A DNA stretch of 64,000 nt from Rhodothermaceae bacterium (lineage in GTDB: Bacteria; Bacteroidota; Rhodothermia; Rhodothermales; Bin80). The stretch lies in NCBI GenBank assembly GCA_009838195.1, contig VXSC01000018.1:186001-250000 (forward strand). The letters are read 5' to 3'. Positions within the stretch are counted from its first letter, which is position 1. Each line of letters starts with the position of its first letter. The notes under the pieces were generated by a model. That model was not told the origin of the DNA, did no database searches, and saw only the letters and a program-made list of their open reading frames with translations. This document shows positions 36,184 through 46,227 of this stretch, piece by piece. Made by a program: the position numbers and the translations under genes.

Positions 36184-37325
36184 GTACGACCCTCCATATA
36201 CTGTAACACAACTTCCTGATGCTGTATTACTGGGCTCTCGCCCTGTGCTGCAGGTCCGACCTCAAAGTAGGGGCTCTTCAGCGCACGCTGCTGCTGTTCG
36301 CAAGCGTACACGTCCTCCGCGGTGAAGTCGCCCGAGGTCATCGGATCATCGTGGTCGCCGGATTTGTATTTGCCCGAAACCGAACGTCGCCAAAATGGTG
36401 CCGAGCGAGCAGATTGCTTCGCGAAAGCAAAGATGGACGCTTTCTTTACTCGTGTCCGGTTTTCAACCCGGGACAGGTCAGGAGCCAGGGGTGTGATCGT
36501 AAAGGTTGACCAGCTTGATTCATTCTCCGCCAATCCGATACCCGGGAATAGCATAGGCACCCATGCTCCCAATTGATCGGGAGGCAAGATTAGCGGCATC
36601 GGTGTATTGCGTGCGATGTTGGCTGCATAGTCAGGCGCAAGGGGCTCCCAGAATGCGTAGTGTGGACCAACGAAGCCATACTTGGCCTTCGCATGATCAT
36701 ACATGGCCAGGGTCCCCGAATGAAGGTGGGACAAGTGGTATACATCAATGTAGTTCTCAACAACGATCTTCCAGTTGGCCTTGACTTCGTAGGTGTTCCG
36801 TGTGTTTGGGTATTCGACCAGAGCATTTACGTCATGTGGTCCCAAGTGCGGCTCAATTTCACCAAACCAGTCCATAATCGACCCGGCATTCGGATCAGGG
36901 TGCACAAACAGCATTCCGCGCCAAACATCAACAGAGGCGGCCTTCAGGCCGTAGCATGCTTTATCTATCTGACCAAATTCTCGCTGTTCATCGGGTACTG
37001 ACAGCAGGTTTCCTTCTAGATCATAGGTCCAGTCGTGGTATGGGCAGGTAATTGCCTTCTCGGTCTTTCCCACTGCTCGCAGGAGTTGCGTACCGCGGTG
37101 CCTGCACACGTTATGGAATGCTCGGAGTCGTCGATCCCGGCCCATAACGATGAATAGTTCGTTGAGTCCGGCACGAATAGACGTGTAAGCACCCGGCTCC
37201 GCCACATCCTCTACAAATCCGGCGTAGGCCCATGTGCGCGAGAAGATTATCTCCTGCTCGCGTTCGTACCAGTCCTGCCCGGTATAGGCTTCGACTGGTA
37301 AACGATGCAACATGCGTCCAGACAT
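36180..37325 (-). CDS. Rieske oxygenase alpha subunit (ring-hydroxylating or demethylase type)
   Basis: 381 aa from ATG 37325. Rieske cluster: CRHRGTQ then CPYHDW (Cys-x-His ... Cys-x2-His). Mononuclear iron: ENYIDVYHLSHLH gives D-x2-H-x4-H. Alpha-only oxygenases of this length act on quaternary amines (choline monooxygenase, GbcA, stachydrine demethylase) or aromatics. With its own reductase next door, it is a two-component system. Substrate not determinable from sequence alone. A 24-bp longer frame overlaps the upstream gene and is less likely. Confidence 0.9.
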   Translation of the reverse strand: MSGRMLHRLPVEAYTGQDWYEREQEIIFSRTWAYAGFVEDVAEPGAYTSIRAGLNELFIVMGRDRRLRAFHNVCRHRGTQLLRAVGKTEKAITCPYHDWTYDLEGNLLSVPDEQREFGQIDKACYGLKAASVDVWRGMLFVHPDPNAGSIMDWFGEIEPHLGPHDVNALVEYPNTRNTYEVKANWKIVVENYIDVYHLSHLHSGTLAMYDHAKAKYGFVGPHYAFWEPLAPDYAANIARNTPMPLILPPDQLGAWVPMLFPGIGLAENESSWSTFTITPLAPDLSRVENRTRVKKASIFAFAKQSARSAPFWRRSVSGKYKSGDHDDPMTSGDFTAEDVYACEQQQRALKSPYFEVGPAAQGESPVIQHQEVVLQYMEGRT

Positions 37326-37326
37326 G

Positions 37327-37614
37327 TTAGCTTCCCAGCACCGGTTCAACCGCTCCTGGAGCCAGGTCTAAAAGAATAGTCACTATGCCCAACACGATCC
37401 ATAGCACCGTTACCAGCCAGAAAATCACCGGCTGTGTATCTCTCGAGATCGATCCCACTAGATGCGTTTCACTGGTCAGGAAAGCCGGGACGGCCCAGTA
37501 GATGAACAATATCCCCCAGATCCACATCCAGTTCATTAATGTTGCAACGAGCAACACGGCCAGCGCGACGACATTGACCCAACGCGGGGTGTGGGGACTC
37601 CGGTGGTTTTGCAT
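37327..37614 (-). CDS. Small membrane protein next to the Rieske oxygenase
   Basis: 95 aa with three hydrophobic stretches: VVALAVLLVATLMNWMW, GILFIYWAVPAFL, and WLVTVLWIVLGIVTILLDL. It ends 1 bp before the Rieske start codon, so the three genes form one transcript. No known family seen. A role linked to the oxygenase, such as uptake or membrane attachment, is inference from position. Confidence 0.65.
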   Translation of the reverse strand: MQNHRSPHTPRWVNVVALAVLLVATLMNWMWIWGILFIYWAVPAFLTSETHLVGSISRDTQPVIFWLVTVLWIVLGIVTILLDLAPGAVEPVLGS

Positions 37615-37852
37615 TTGTATATCCGTTGTTTGTAGTTATTGCCAAAAGAATGGACTGGTCCAGAGCGACGAGATCTGCACGGTCAAAGCCCGTGGACCAC
37701 AGTGTCGGCACACTGGACCGTCTGCCAATATACGATTCGATCTATTTGTGGGCCGTGTCATTGGCGGGAAACACGCAGGTCGGTTCCAGAAGGCTGTTTC
37801 GTTGTAACTCACGGCGTATCCAAACCTTCAACAAGGGGACAAATCACTAGAC

Positions 37853-37873
37853 ACCTGATATTTGTGATCAGGT
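37853..37873 (-). terminator. Weak hairpin at the end of rpoN
   Basis: ACCTGAT/ATCAGGT, 7-bp stem with a 7-base loop, overlapping the rpoN stop codon. No clear T-run follows on the minus strand, so it may slow RNA decay or be a weak terminator. Confidence 0.3.
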
Positions 37874-39310
37874 TAAAACAATCTCCCTTCGCAGCCGAGC
37901 GACCGGCATCCCTAGTTGCATTCGGTACTTGGAGACTGTACGTCGTGCAATACGGTATCCCTGCTCCTTCAAGCCGGCTGTGATTTCCTGGTCTGTCAAT
38001 GGATTCGTTTTGTCCTCTTGCTCGATCATCCCTGCGATGATGGACTTGACTTCTTTGTTCGACACGTTGATGCCAGCGTCTGTCGCGACTCCTTCAGAGA
38101 AAAAATACTTGAGCTCATAGACACCAAAATCACATTGGACATACTTGCCGCTCACCACGCGGCTGATCGTGGAAATGTCCATACTGATTCGCTCAGCAAT
38201 ATCCTTGAGGATCAGTGGGCGCAAATACCCCTCCCCGTAGGTGAAGAAGGCTTCCTGGAAGGAGACGATCTCGCGCATGACCGAGAGCATGGTTTTGCGG
38301 CGCTGTTGCACGGCATCAATAAACCATTTTGCCGACTCAAGCTTGGACCGAAGGAATTGTTTTGTTTGGGCATCCGGTGTCTTTTTTGAATCCGACTTCT
38401 TGTCTGCAAACATCTTCTCCATCATCTCCCGGTAAGGTTTGGAGACTGAGAGTGATGGGAAATTGCCGGAATTGAGCTGAATCACAAACGATTGATCCGC
38501 TTTCCGAACCAGGAAATCAGGTGTTACATAGTTTTCCTGAGGCGTGATTGCACCCTCACCAGGCTTCGGATTGCAGGACTGGATCAGGTCAATAGCAGAT
38601 TTGAGAGTGATATCGTCAATATTCAGACGTTCTTTGATCCGCCCATACTGTCTTCGGGAAAAAGCGGCAAACAGCTTGGTGATCACCCGAACAGCAACAG
38701 CATGTCCGGGAGTGTCCTCTGGCATCAGTTCCAACTGGATGAGCAGACATTCCTGTACGCTGCGTGCTGCAATGCCAGGCGGGTCAAGCCGCTGAATACG
38801 ACGCAAGACACGTAGGACATCCTTTTCTGAGAGTTCCTCCCGGTAATTGAACGTAATATCATCGACGATCGAAGCGAGTTCTCGTCTTAGGTAACCGTCC
38901 TCGTCTATGGATCCGATGATTTGTTCTGCAATCAATGTGTCCCGCCGGTCCAGACTCAAAAATCCTTTTTGGCTGCGCAGGTAATCTGTCATGGATTCCG
39001 CGGACGTGATTGGCATCTCTCGGTCTTCCTGATGATCGTCTACGCGGGCTTTGTATCCATACAGGTCATCTACATCCGGGAGCAAGTCTTCCAGATCAAA
39101 TTCTTCTTCATTACTGCTTTCTGTGGACTCTTCCTCAGATCCCGATGTGATTTCATCCGGTGCACCCTCTTCCAGAAGAGGGTTCGCTTCCAGTTCCTGC
39201 TGGATGCGCTGCTCCAAAGCAAGTGTTGGCAGTTGCAATAATTTGATGTACTGGATCTGCTGAGGAGACAGCTTTTGCTGCAGCCGTAATTCTTGACTCA
39301 GATTCAGCAT
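37868..39310 (-). CDS. rpoN: RNA polymerase sigma-54 factor
   Basis: 480 aa. Region I is Gln/Leu-rich (LSQELRLQQKLSPQQIQYIKLLQLP), region II acidic (LEDLLPDVDDLYG), and region III ends with the RpoN box ARRTVSKYR that reads the -24 element. The helix-turn-helix region IAERISMDISTISRVVSGKYVQ is also visible. Needs AAA+ activators, none in this window. Divergent from ruvB with a 122-bp shared upstream region. Normal length. Confidence 0.96.
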   Translation of the reverse strand: MLNLSQELRLQQKLSPQQIQYIKLLQLPTLALEQRIQQELEANPLLEEGAPDEITSGSEEESTESSNEEEFDLEDLLPDVDDLYGYKARVDDHQEDREMPITSAESMTDYLRSQKGFLSLDRRDTLIAEQIIGSIDEDGYLRRELASIVDDITFNYREELSEKDVLRVLRRIQRLDPPGIAARSVQECLLIQLELMPEDTPGHAVAVRVITKLFAAFSRRQYGRIKERLNIDDITLKSAIDLIQSCNPKPGEGAITPQENYVTPDFLVRKADQSFVIQLNSGNFPSLSVSKPYREMMEKMFADKKSDSKKTPDAQTKQFLRSKLESAKWFIDAVQQRRKTMLSVMREIVSFQEAFFTYGEGYLRPLILKDIAERISMDISTISRVVSGKYVQCDFGVYELKYFFSEGVATDAGINVSNKEVKSIIAGMIEQEDKTNPLTDQEITAGLKEQGYRIARRTVSKYRMQLGMPVARLRREIVLT

Positions 39311-39432
39311 GTTTTGAGGATCTATATTATGTTTAGCCGCAACTCGTACTTGAAACGTAGCAGGTAGCTACTGGGTTTGCAGCTTGCATACTGAATAATT
39401 TATGCAATACACAATACGGCTCCTATATACTT

Positions 39433-40989
39433 ATGACTGACCGCCCGGGTACCATTGCACCCAAAATGCACGATGAGGACTTTGAGAGACGACTTCGGCC
39501 GCGAAGGCTGAAAGAGTTCATCGGCCAGGATAAAATCAAGAGCAATCTGAGTATATTTATGCAGGCTGCTCAGGAGCGCGAAGAAGCACTGGACCATGTG
39601 CTCTTGTCTGGCCCTCCGGGATTAGGGAAGTGTGTGACAGCAGAAACACAAATCCAAACTCCAGAGGGCGATGTCCCTATGGGCCGTCTGATTCCAGATG
39701 ACCTGAGACCTGGTGAATACAGGGAGCATACCGTGACCGTTGTGGGGGCATGTGGAGCCGAGCATACGTCGCATGTGTATGCGAGTGGGCGTGGGCCCAC
39801 GATCCGCCTCAGTACGGACTGTGGTCAGCATATAGAAGGCACACCAAGACATCCACTACTGGCAGAAACGCAAGGGTATTTGACTTGGCGATCTCTCGCA
39901 TCCATTAAGGTGGGGGACGGTGTTTTGGTGTGTCCAAAGAGTTTGCCTACGGCCCGGAAGGGCCTTGGTCTGACGGGTAGAGATATAGATGCTCTGGAGG
40001 GGTTCCGTACAGAAAGACCAAAAATAACGGACAAGTTTGAGTGGTCTACGGTCACTCGGATTGAGTCATCTGAGGCGGAAACATTCGATTTTGTCGTTCC
40101 CAGCTCACATTCATTTATCGGGAACGGATTCTGTAACCACAACACAACGCTTGGCCATATTATTGCAGAGGAAATGGGGGCCTCAATCACGACTTCATCC
40201 GGCCCCGTACTTGATAAGCCGGCGGATCTGGCAGGAATTCTTACGAAATTGAAAGAAGGCGACGTTCTGTTCATTGACGAAATGCATCGGCTGTCCCCAT
40301 TGGTCGAAGAATACCTCTATTCGGCCATGGAAGATTATTACATCGATATTGTCATTGACAGTGGCCCCAATGCCCGAAGCGTAAAGATTCCACTACCCAG
40401 GTTTACAATGGTTGGAGCAACCACGCGAAAAGGATTATTGACGGCTCCCTTGCGAAGTCGGTTCGGGATAGATTTTCGATATGATTATTATAGTGCCGAA
40501 CTGCTCCAAGCGATCCTGATACGCTCCGCGAACATCTTGAACGTCTCAATCGAAAAGGAGGGAGCATGGGAAATTGCCCGCCGAAGCCGGGGGACCCCGC
40601 GTATTGCAAACCGCCTCCTGCGTCGTGCACGGGACTTTGCGCAAGTCGAAGGAGATGGTCGTATAAGCCTTAAAACAGCTGACCGGGCACTCACCGCACT
40701 GGATGTAGACAAAGAAGGACTCGACGAAATGGACACACGTATTCTTCTGAGTCTGATTGATAAATTTAATGGGGGACCTGCCGGACTTTCGACTCTGTCC
40801 GTATCGGTGGGTGAAGAATCAGGTACCATCGAAGAAGTCTACGAGCCCTACCTGATCCAGGAAGGATATATGCAGCGCACCTCTCGTGGACGTATTGCTA
40901 CGAAACGGGCCTATCAGCACCTCAACCGAAAAATTCCTGGCGAAATGCCAATGCTTTTTGACGATCAAAACGCAGAACCTTCCGAATGA
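39433..40989 (+). CDS. ruvB: Holliday junction helicase RuvB with an in-frame mini-intein
   Basis: 518-codon frame; after removing the intein (residues 67-237) 347 residues remain, matching the usual RuvB length. N-extein: [18 protein letters not shown] and Walker A start GPPGLGK. C-extein resumes [12 protein letters not shown], so the P-loop is rebuilt only after splicing. Then [10 protein letters not shown] (Walker B), [18 protein letters not shown] (sensor I/arginine finger region) and the winged-helix C-terminus. RuvB with RuvA drives branch migration in recombinational repair. Its stop overlaps the ATG of the next small frame. Confidence 0.95.
   Translation: MTDRPGTIAPKMHDEDFERRLRPRRLKEFIGQDKIKSNLSIFMQAAQEREEALDHVLLSGPPGLGKCVTAETQIQTPEGDVPMGRLIPDDLRPGEYREHTVTVVGACGAEHTSHVYASGRGPTIRLSTDCGQHIEGTPRHPLLAETQGYLTWRSLASIKVGDGVLVCPKSLPTARKGLGLTGRDIDALEGFRTERPKITDKFEWSTVTRIESSEAETFDFVVPSSHSFIGNGFCNHNTTLGHIIAEEMGASITTSSGPVLDKPADLAGILTKLKEGDVLFIDEMHRLSPLVEEYLYSAMEDYYIDIVIDSGPNARSVKIPLPRFTMVGATTRKGLLTAPLRSRFGIDFRYDYYSAELLQAILIRSANILNVSIEKEGAWEIARRSRGTPRIANRLLRRARDFAQVEGDGRISLKTADRALTALDVDKEGLDEMDTRILLSLIDKFNGGPAGLSTLSVSVGEESGTIEEVYEPYLIQEGYMQRTSRGRIATKRAYQHLNRKIPGEMPMLFDDQNAEPSE
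39631..40143 (+). other. RuvB mini-intein (171 aa)
   Basis: Begins with Cys (C67, [13 protein letters not shown], block A), has a block B-like GTPRHPLL with Thr-x-x-His, block [20 protein letters not shown] and ends NHN with Thr as the +1 extein residue. No LAGLIDADG or HNH endonuclease region is present. All residues for splicing are in place. It lies inside the Walker A lysine-threonine junction (GPPGLGK/TTLGH). Confidence 0.93.
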
Positions 40990-41159
40990 AACCGATTGCC
41001 ATACGTTTCTTTCGGCTGATTCAGCTTTGTGCAGTCGTCATGGCAGATTCACTGGGGCAGGCACGGCACCTGACGGTTCAAGAGGACGGCGATGTGTATG
41101 TAGCTGGCTCCATGCAAGGCCAAGTCGGGAGAATCCTATACACCGGTCGTAGCGATTAA
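40986..41159 (+). pseudogene. Remnant of a PQQ-dependent sugar dehydrogenase-like gene, 57 codons
   Basis: ATG 40986 overlaps the ruvB stop and its TAA overlaps the next ATG (TAATG). The 57-aa product joins an N-terminal part (signal-like [18 protein letters not shown] and RHLTVQEDGDVYVA) directly to a C-terminal-looking GQVGRILYTG. The first block resembles the first propeller blade, and the second the last strand, of soluble PQQ glucose/sorbosone dehydrogenases. I read it as an internal in-frame deletion that kept the translation-coupling ends. It could instead be a real small secreted protein. Confidence 0.5.
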
Positions 41160-44095
41160 TGCAAAACAAGGATCTGGCATTGACAGATTTTTTGCGCGCA
41201 CTCAAAAGGGAGAGCCAGGGGGAGATTCGAACGGACGAGTATAGCCGCGTCCTCTACAGTACGGACGCCAGTATTTACAGCGTGATGCCGCACGGCGTCT
41301 TTTTTCCGGCTTCAAGGGATGATGTGCAAATGGCAGTCACGCTCGCTGCCAAATTCGGCATTCCGATTCTTCCTCGGACCGGGGGCAGCAGCCTCGCTGG
41401 ACAGGCGGTTTCCGAAGCAGTGGTCATGGACTTCACCCGCCACTTAAACCGAATCCTGGAGGTGAACGAGGCAGAAGGCTGGGTACGGGCTGAGCCGGGT
41501 CTTGTACTGGATCAACTCAACAACAGCATCGCACCGACTGGATTGCAGTTTGGCCCGGATCCGGCCAGTAGTAATCGAGCTGCTTTGGGAGGGATTGTCA
41601 GCAATAACTCAACCGGAAGCCATTCCATCTGTTATGGCATGACGGCCGATCACATTCTCAATATGAATGTTGTGCTGAGTGATGGCTCACAGGTATACCT
41701 TGGGCCATTAGAGATGGAGGAGCTCAAAAAGAAGGCGCAGCGAAGTGGTGCTGAAGGAAGGATTTACCGGGGAATGATGGAACTGACCCAATCACCAAAG
41801 CATCGCAAAGCAATCATTGAAGGAACGCCTCGTCACTGGCGACGGTGTGGAGGGTACAATCTCGATCGGTTTGTTGGGGAAGCCGCGTCCTTCAAGGTCC
41901 CTCAGGACGAGCGGTTTAATCTGGCAAAACTGGTGTGCGGTGCAGAGGGGACTCTGGCGGTGATCCAGGATGTGACGCTGAATCTGGTGCCCATTCCCGA
42001 GGCTCGTGGCTTGGCAATTGTCCACTTTGGCTCCACTGTAGAAGCACTCCGGCAAATTCCGGCCATTCTGGAAGCCAACCCCAGTGCAATTGAGCTACTG
42101 GATAACCTTGGATTGCAATTGTGTAAGGATGTACCCGAATATGCACGACTCCTTTCAACATTCATTGAGGGGGATCCGGATTGCATTCTCATTACAGAGT
42201 TTTACGGGAGTGGCGAAGCAGAATTGCGATCGAAAATTGAATATCTGCGCACGGTTCTAGCTGCACAGGGGCATAGTGATAGTGTACTGCCGGTGCTGGA
42301 GCCTAGCCGGCAAGGGAATGTGTGGGCTGTTCGGAAGGCAGGCCTGGGTCTGTTGATGAGTATCAAGGGAGATCACAAGCCAATCCCATTTATCGAAGAT
42401 GCAGCAGTTCCGACCGAACACTTGGCAGAGTATGTGGAGAAAATTGGCCGTTTCTGTGAAGAGAGAGATACCCGGGTTGCCTATTACGCGCATGCCAGTG
42501 CTGGTTGCGTCCATATTCGCCCCCTGATTAACACAAAAGAAGCATCGGAAATTGCCAAGATCCCAGAAATTCTTGATTTTGCCGTTGACCTACTACAGGG
42601 GTATGGGGGCGCACTCTCCAGTGAGCATGGGGATGGGCGGGCACGGAGCTGGATGAATGAGCGATTCTTTGGACCGGATTTGTATCGGCTGTATCAGAAA
42701 GTCAAACAATTCTGGGATCCCGAAGGACTATTGAACCAGGGGGTGGTTGTGGATGCACCTGCCGGAACAGAAAATTTGCGTTATGGCCCCGACTATGAAG
42801 TTATCCCCCTGGAGCTAAATCTTGACTTCAGTGCGGAGCATGGATTTGATCGTGCGGTGGAGATGTGTAATGGAGCGGGCATCTGTCGCAAAGAAACGGC
42901 GGGGGTGATGTGTCCCAGTTTCATGGTAACCCGTGAGGAAGAGCATACTACCCGGGGTCGTGCCAATGCCCTGAGAGCTGCGCTTTCTGGTGAATTGCCC
43001 CACGAAGAGTTGACCAGTAAGCGCATGTATGAGGTGATGGATCTGTGTGTCGAGTGTAAAGGATGCAAGTCCGAGTGCCCCTCCTCGGTTGATATGGCGA
43101 AAATCAAGTTCGAGTTTTTGTCACAGTATCACAAGAAACACGGCATCCCGCTACGCACACGCATGTTTGGGGATATCGCAAAAATCAGCCGCCTGACCAG
43201 CGGTGCACTCGCACCCATATTTAACGGGGTTTTAGGGAGTCTCCCCGTGCGTTTCATACTGGATCGCGCACTGGGGATCTCCATGCAGCGGAAGATGCCA
43301 ACATTTGCCAGACAACCCTTTACTGCCTGGTTCAGGAAGCGCTCACGAAATGGACAGCAGAAGAGACAGGTCGTGTTATTTCATGATACTTTTAACACCT
43401 TCAACGACCCGCATGTATCCATTGCAGCTGTTGAAGTGCTGGAGGCCGCCGGTTTCAAGGTAATCCTGCCAGGGCATCGCTGCTGTGGACGGCCGCTGAT
43501 CTCGAAAGGATTGGTAAAGAAGGCACGTGCCGCGGCAAAGGACACTGTAGAGCGACTATTGCCATACGCAAAGCAGGGACTGCCCATCATTGGCTTGGAG
43601 CCCAGCTGTCTGCTGTCCATGCGTGACGAATATCTGTACCTGTTGCCAGAGAGCGAAGATGCGCGAATAGTTGCCAGTCAAGCCGTACTGTTTGACGAGT
43701 TTATTGCCCGCCTTGCAGAAGAAGGGCGATTGCCAATGACCTTTACAGGCACCGCAAAAGAAGTCTTGCTACACGGCCACTGCCATCAGCGTGCGCTTGT
43801 AGGAACGGAGCCAACACGAAAAATCCTGACGTTACCTGAAAACTATCATGTGCGTGAGGTGGACTCCAGTTGTTGTGGAATGGCGGGTGCATTTGGCTAT
43901 GAAAAAGAGCACTATGCGATCTCTCGAAAGATGGCAGAAAGGCGCTTGGTTCCCGAAATACGCAGCGCTGGCAGGGATGCACTGATTGTTGCCCCAGGCA
44001 CCAGTTGCCGCCACCAGCTGCAGCACTACGACATCAAGCGCGTGTTGCATCCGGCGGAGGTGCTTCGGGATGCAATGATCTTGTCAGCAGACTAG
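41159..44095 (+). CDS. FAD-linked oxidase/Fe-S fusion, D-lactate or glycolate dehydrogenase type
   Basis: 978 aa. N-terminal PCMH FAD domain: PRTGGSSLAGQAV and GIVSNNSTGSHS. FAD-oxidase C domain with YAHASAGCVHIRP and SSEHGDGRARS. Then a 4Fe-4S pair region GICRKETAGVMCPSF and CVECKGCKSECPSSVD, and two CCG-type cysteine domains (HRCCGRPL, DSSCCGMAG). The fused layout resembles GlcD plus GlcF, or Dld-II/YdiJ. Oxidises 2-hydroxy acids and passes electrons to quinone or cytochrome at the inner membrane. Substrate uncertain. Start codon overlaps the remnant's stop. Confidence 0.92.
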   Translation: MQNKDLALTDFLRALKRESQGEIRTDEYSRVLYSTDASIYSVMPHGVFFPASRDDVQMAVTLAAKFGIPILPRTGGSSLAGQAVSEAVVMDFTRHLNRILEVNEAEGWVRAEPGLVLDQLNNSIAPTGLQFGPDPASSNRAALGGIVSNNSTGSHSICYGMTADHILNMNVVLSDGSQVYLGPLEMEELKKKAQRSGAEGRIYRGMMELTQSPKHRKAIIEGTPRHWRRCGGYNLDRFVGEAASFKVPQDERFNLAKLVCGAEGTLAVIQDVTLNLVPIPEARGLAIVHFGSTVEALRQIPAILEANPSAIELLDNLGLQLCKDVPEYARLLSTFIEGDPDCILITEFYGSGEAELRSKIEYLRTVLAAQGHSDSVLPVLEPSRQGNVWAVRKAGLGLLMSIKGDHKPIPFIEDAAVPTEHLAEYVEKIGRFCEERDTRVAYYAHASAGCVHIRPLINTKEASEIAKIPEILDFAVDLLQGYGGALSSEHGDGRARSWMNERFFGPDLYRLYQKVKQFWDPEGLLNQGVVVDAPAGTENLRYGPDYEVIPLELNLDFSAEHGFDRAVEMCNGAGICRKETAGVMCPSFMVTREEEHTTRGRANALRAALSGELPHEELTSKRMYEVMDLCVECKGCKSECPSSVDMAKIKFEFLSQYHKKHGIPLRTRMFGDIAKISRLTSGALAPIFNGVLGSLPVRFILDRALGISMQRKMPTFARQPFTAWFRKRSRNGQQKRQVVLFHDTFNTFNDPHVSIAAVEVLEAAGFKVILPGHRCCGRPLISKGLVKKARAAAKDTVERLLPYAKQGLPIIGLEPSCLLSMRDEYLYLLPESEDARIVASQAVLFDEFIARLAEEGRLPMTFTGTAKEVLLHGHCHQRALVGTEPTRKILTLPENYHVREVDSSCCGMAGAFGYEKEHYAISRKMAERRLVPEIRSAGRDALIVAPGTSCRHQLQHYDIKRVLHPAEVLRDAMILSAD

Positions 44096-44109
44096 AATTG
44101 GGGAAGCTC

Positions 44110-45567
44110 CTATGCTTCCTGCCTTCCAAGCTTTTCTGCCCGGTAACCGCCGGCCCGGAGGTCCCGCAAAAGCAGAAGTCCGAACACCACGATCAGGATG
44201 AAACCAAAGGGTGCCAGCGTACGGAAAGAGCGCCGGCCCCCCTCATTATCGGCAGGATTCAGTTCCGCCTGTGCCCGGTCTACGACCTCTAAAGCTACAC
44301 CGGATCCGCTGATGGCCCTGAGTGCTTGCATGGTACTTCCACGAGGCAGTTCCCCATTGCTTTCGTATTGTGCCAGTACATCCTCAACCGTGGCATTTAC
44401 GGCCATAATATCACCGGCTTGTGCTCCAGCGTTGTCGGCGACACCCGGGAATTGGAGGCTCACATCTTCAAATATTTTGACAACCACCGGACTGTCCAGC
44501 GTATCGTGTCCCCGGTCATCGGCAACGCTACCCAGCCAGGGCGTGACAAGGAAGGACGCCAACATCCCTACGGCCCCCATAACGCCGAGCCCCAACGCTC
44601 CGCTCTTAGGATTTCGTTCGGACACATAGCCCAACATGGTCGGCCAGAAATAAGCAATCCCGGCGGCCCAGATTGCGGCTGTCAGAAAAGCCATTAGCGG
44701 TGACTCTGCCATACTGAACAGGTAGAGTCCCAGTGTGGCAAGAATTGCGCCCCCAAACAGGATGCCGGTCGGAGTAAGAACTCGAACTACCGGACCAGCG
44801 AGCAAGCGAAGCGTGCCCATGATGCCAAACACGAATCCGAACACGAGCAATCCATCGATCCCGCCTGCTTGGAGTACAGGGGGAACCCAACTTGACGGAG
44901 GCAGCTCCATCGAGGCTGTAAGCAACATCATAGGTAACATGATGAGCATAATCGGGGCAAAGAGCGCCTTAAATGATTGACCTACAGAGACCCCAGCCTG
45001 AACTCCCTCCGTTTGTGGGAAGGGGGCAGTAAACATCATCAAGCCATATCCTAGGGCGGGGATCAAGATCAGTAAGGGTTGTGCGCGCCAACCCCCTCCA
45101 AGTTGTGCGAAGACTAGGGTCAGAAGGATGGCGGCAATCAGGTTTCCGTAAGGGAACCACATGTGAAAATGGTTCAGCTTGGAAGTCTTGTTGTCTGGAT
45201 AGAGTGCTGCAACAAGCGGATTACACCCGGCTTCGACCAAGCCAGCACCAAGTCCGGCGCATAATGAACCGGCAACGGCAGGCACATAGCTCGGGGCAGT
45301 CATGATCAGTATTGCCCCAGCTACATGTGTCACGAATGCTCCTCGCACAATCCACCGCATTCCAATTATATCGCAGAGTGGAGAAAAAATGGCCTGACTG
45401 ATGGTAAATCCAATAAAGAAAACACCAGTGAAAACCCCCAGTTGTGCATTTGTGAGTACAAACTCTGATTTCACCGAGAAGGCAATACCAGAAATGACAG
45501 TGAAAGCAAATGCTGTCGTTAGCAAGGCAAGACAGCTGCCATAAAAGAGACGATTACGATTAACCAT
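44110..45567 (-). CDS. Major facilitator superfamily transporter
   Basis: 485 aa with about 12 transmembrane helices, e.g. FYGSCLALLTTAFAFTVIS, GVFTGVFFIGFTISQAIFS, and AGLGAGLVEAGCNPLVAAL. The VEAGCNPLV type sequence recalls sugar transporters of the FucP/GlcP family. A long hydrophilic insert (roughly residues 355-450, with GHDTLDSPVVVKIF) lies before the last helix, which is unusual. Convergent with the FAD/Fe-S gene (14 bp between stops). Substrate unknown; likely a sugar or organic acid. Confidence 0.85.
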   Translation of the reverse strand: MVNRNRLFYGSCLALLTTAFAFTVISGIAFSVKSEFVLTNAQLGVFTGVFFIGFTISQAIFSPLCDIIGMRWIVRGAFVTHVAGAILIMTAPSYVPAVAGSLCAGLGAGLVEAGCNPLVAALYPDNKTSKLNHFHMWFPYGNLIAAILLTLVFAQLGGGWRAQPLLILIPALGYGLMMFTAPFPQTEGVQAGVSVGQSFKALFAPIMLIMLPMMLLTASMELPPSSWVPPVLQAGGIDGLLVFGFVFGIMGTLRLLAGPVVRVLTPTGILFGGAILATLGLYLFSMAESPLMAFLTAAIWAAGIAYFWPTMLGYVSERNPKSGALGLGVMGAVGMLASFLVTPWLGSVADDRGHDTLDSPVVVKIFEDVSLQFPGVADNAGAQAGDIMAVNATVEDVLAQYESNGELPRGSTMQALRAISGSGVALEVVDRAQAELNPADNEGGRRSFRTLAPFGFILIVVFGLLLLRDLRAGGYRAEKLGRQEA

Positions 45568-46227
45568 ATGTCCGAGTTAATTGGAATGGAATTCTGAGAA
45601 TGATCAAATTGTGAAGCCTCGATTAATATAAACAAATCACAGCTACATGTGAGCGATGGCGTGCCAAGCCATCAGGGCCCACGGAGGCAGCACTGCGCTA
45701 TGGGGTATTGGTGGATATTCTAAATCGGTGCTTCTCAATGCCCAAGCACATGTTGTTGCGAGTGTACCAGAGGCTGTAGTTAGTATGCCTTGGAAAACAG
45801 GGTCCTCGTCTGTGAGGCACAATGGGGTTAACCTTATTATAGACTAAACCCTAAGTTAGTGTGCGAATGGGTTGAGCCAATCGTGGCTAGGGCGGGTAAT
45901 TAACTGGGCATTTATGGATTCCGTGTCCGTCTTTAACGCGGTTCTGATTTTGCAGAGAGTAGCAGATAAGTCTCTTTTCGCAACGAAAGCCAGGTCAGCA
46001 TCAGGGCCTTGAGACTATTTGAGTGCAAGAGGCACTAAATTCGACCGTTATTCCAGTGTGGTAGGAGACCTTATGGTTGCATCAACCTTCTCTTTCAACA
46101 ACTCTTCGGAATCATTAATTGGGTAAACAAATTCCCCAAAAAGACTACAGGTAGATCTTTGTAGAGACTGAGGACATTAGCTATGGCACAATGATCGGAA
46201 AGCCTGAATACAAGTCCTCTAAGCTGA
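45568..46227. other. Intergenic region, no supported gene
   Basis: 660 bp between the transporter start and the DUF2806-like gene end. Short frames (63 codons at 45656 on +) have no start signal or family match. No repeat, tRNA or IS end was seen. Probably promoter of the transporter plus decayed sequence. Confidence 0.4.
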
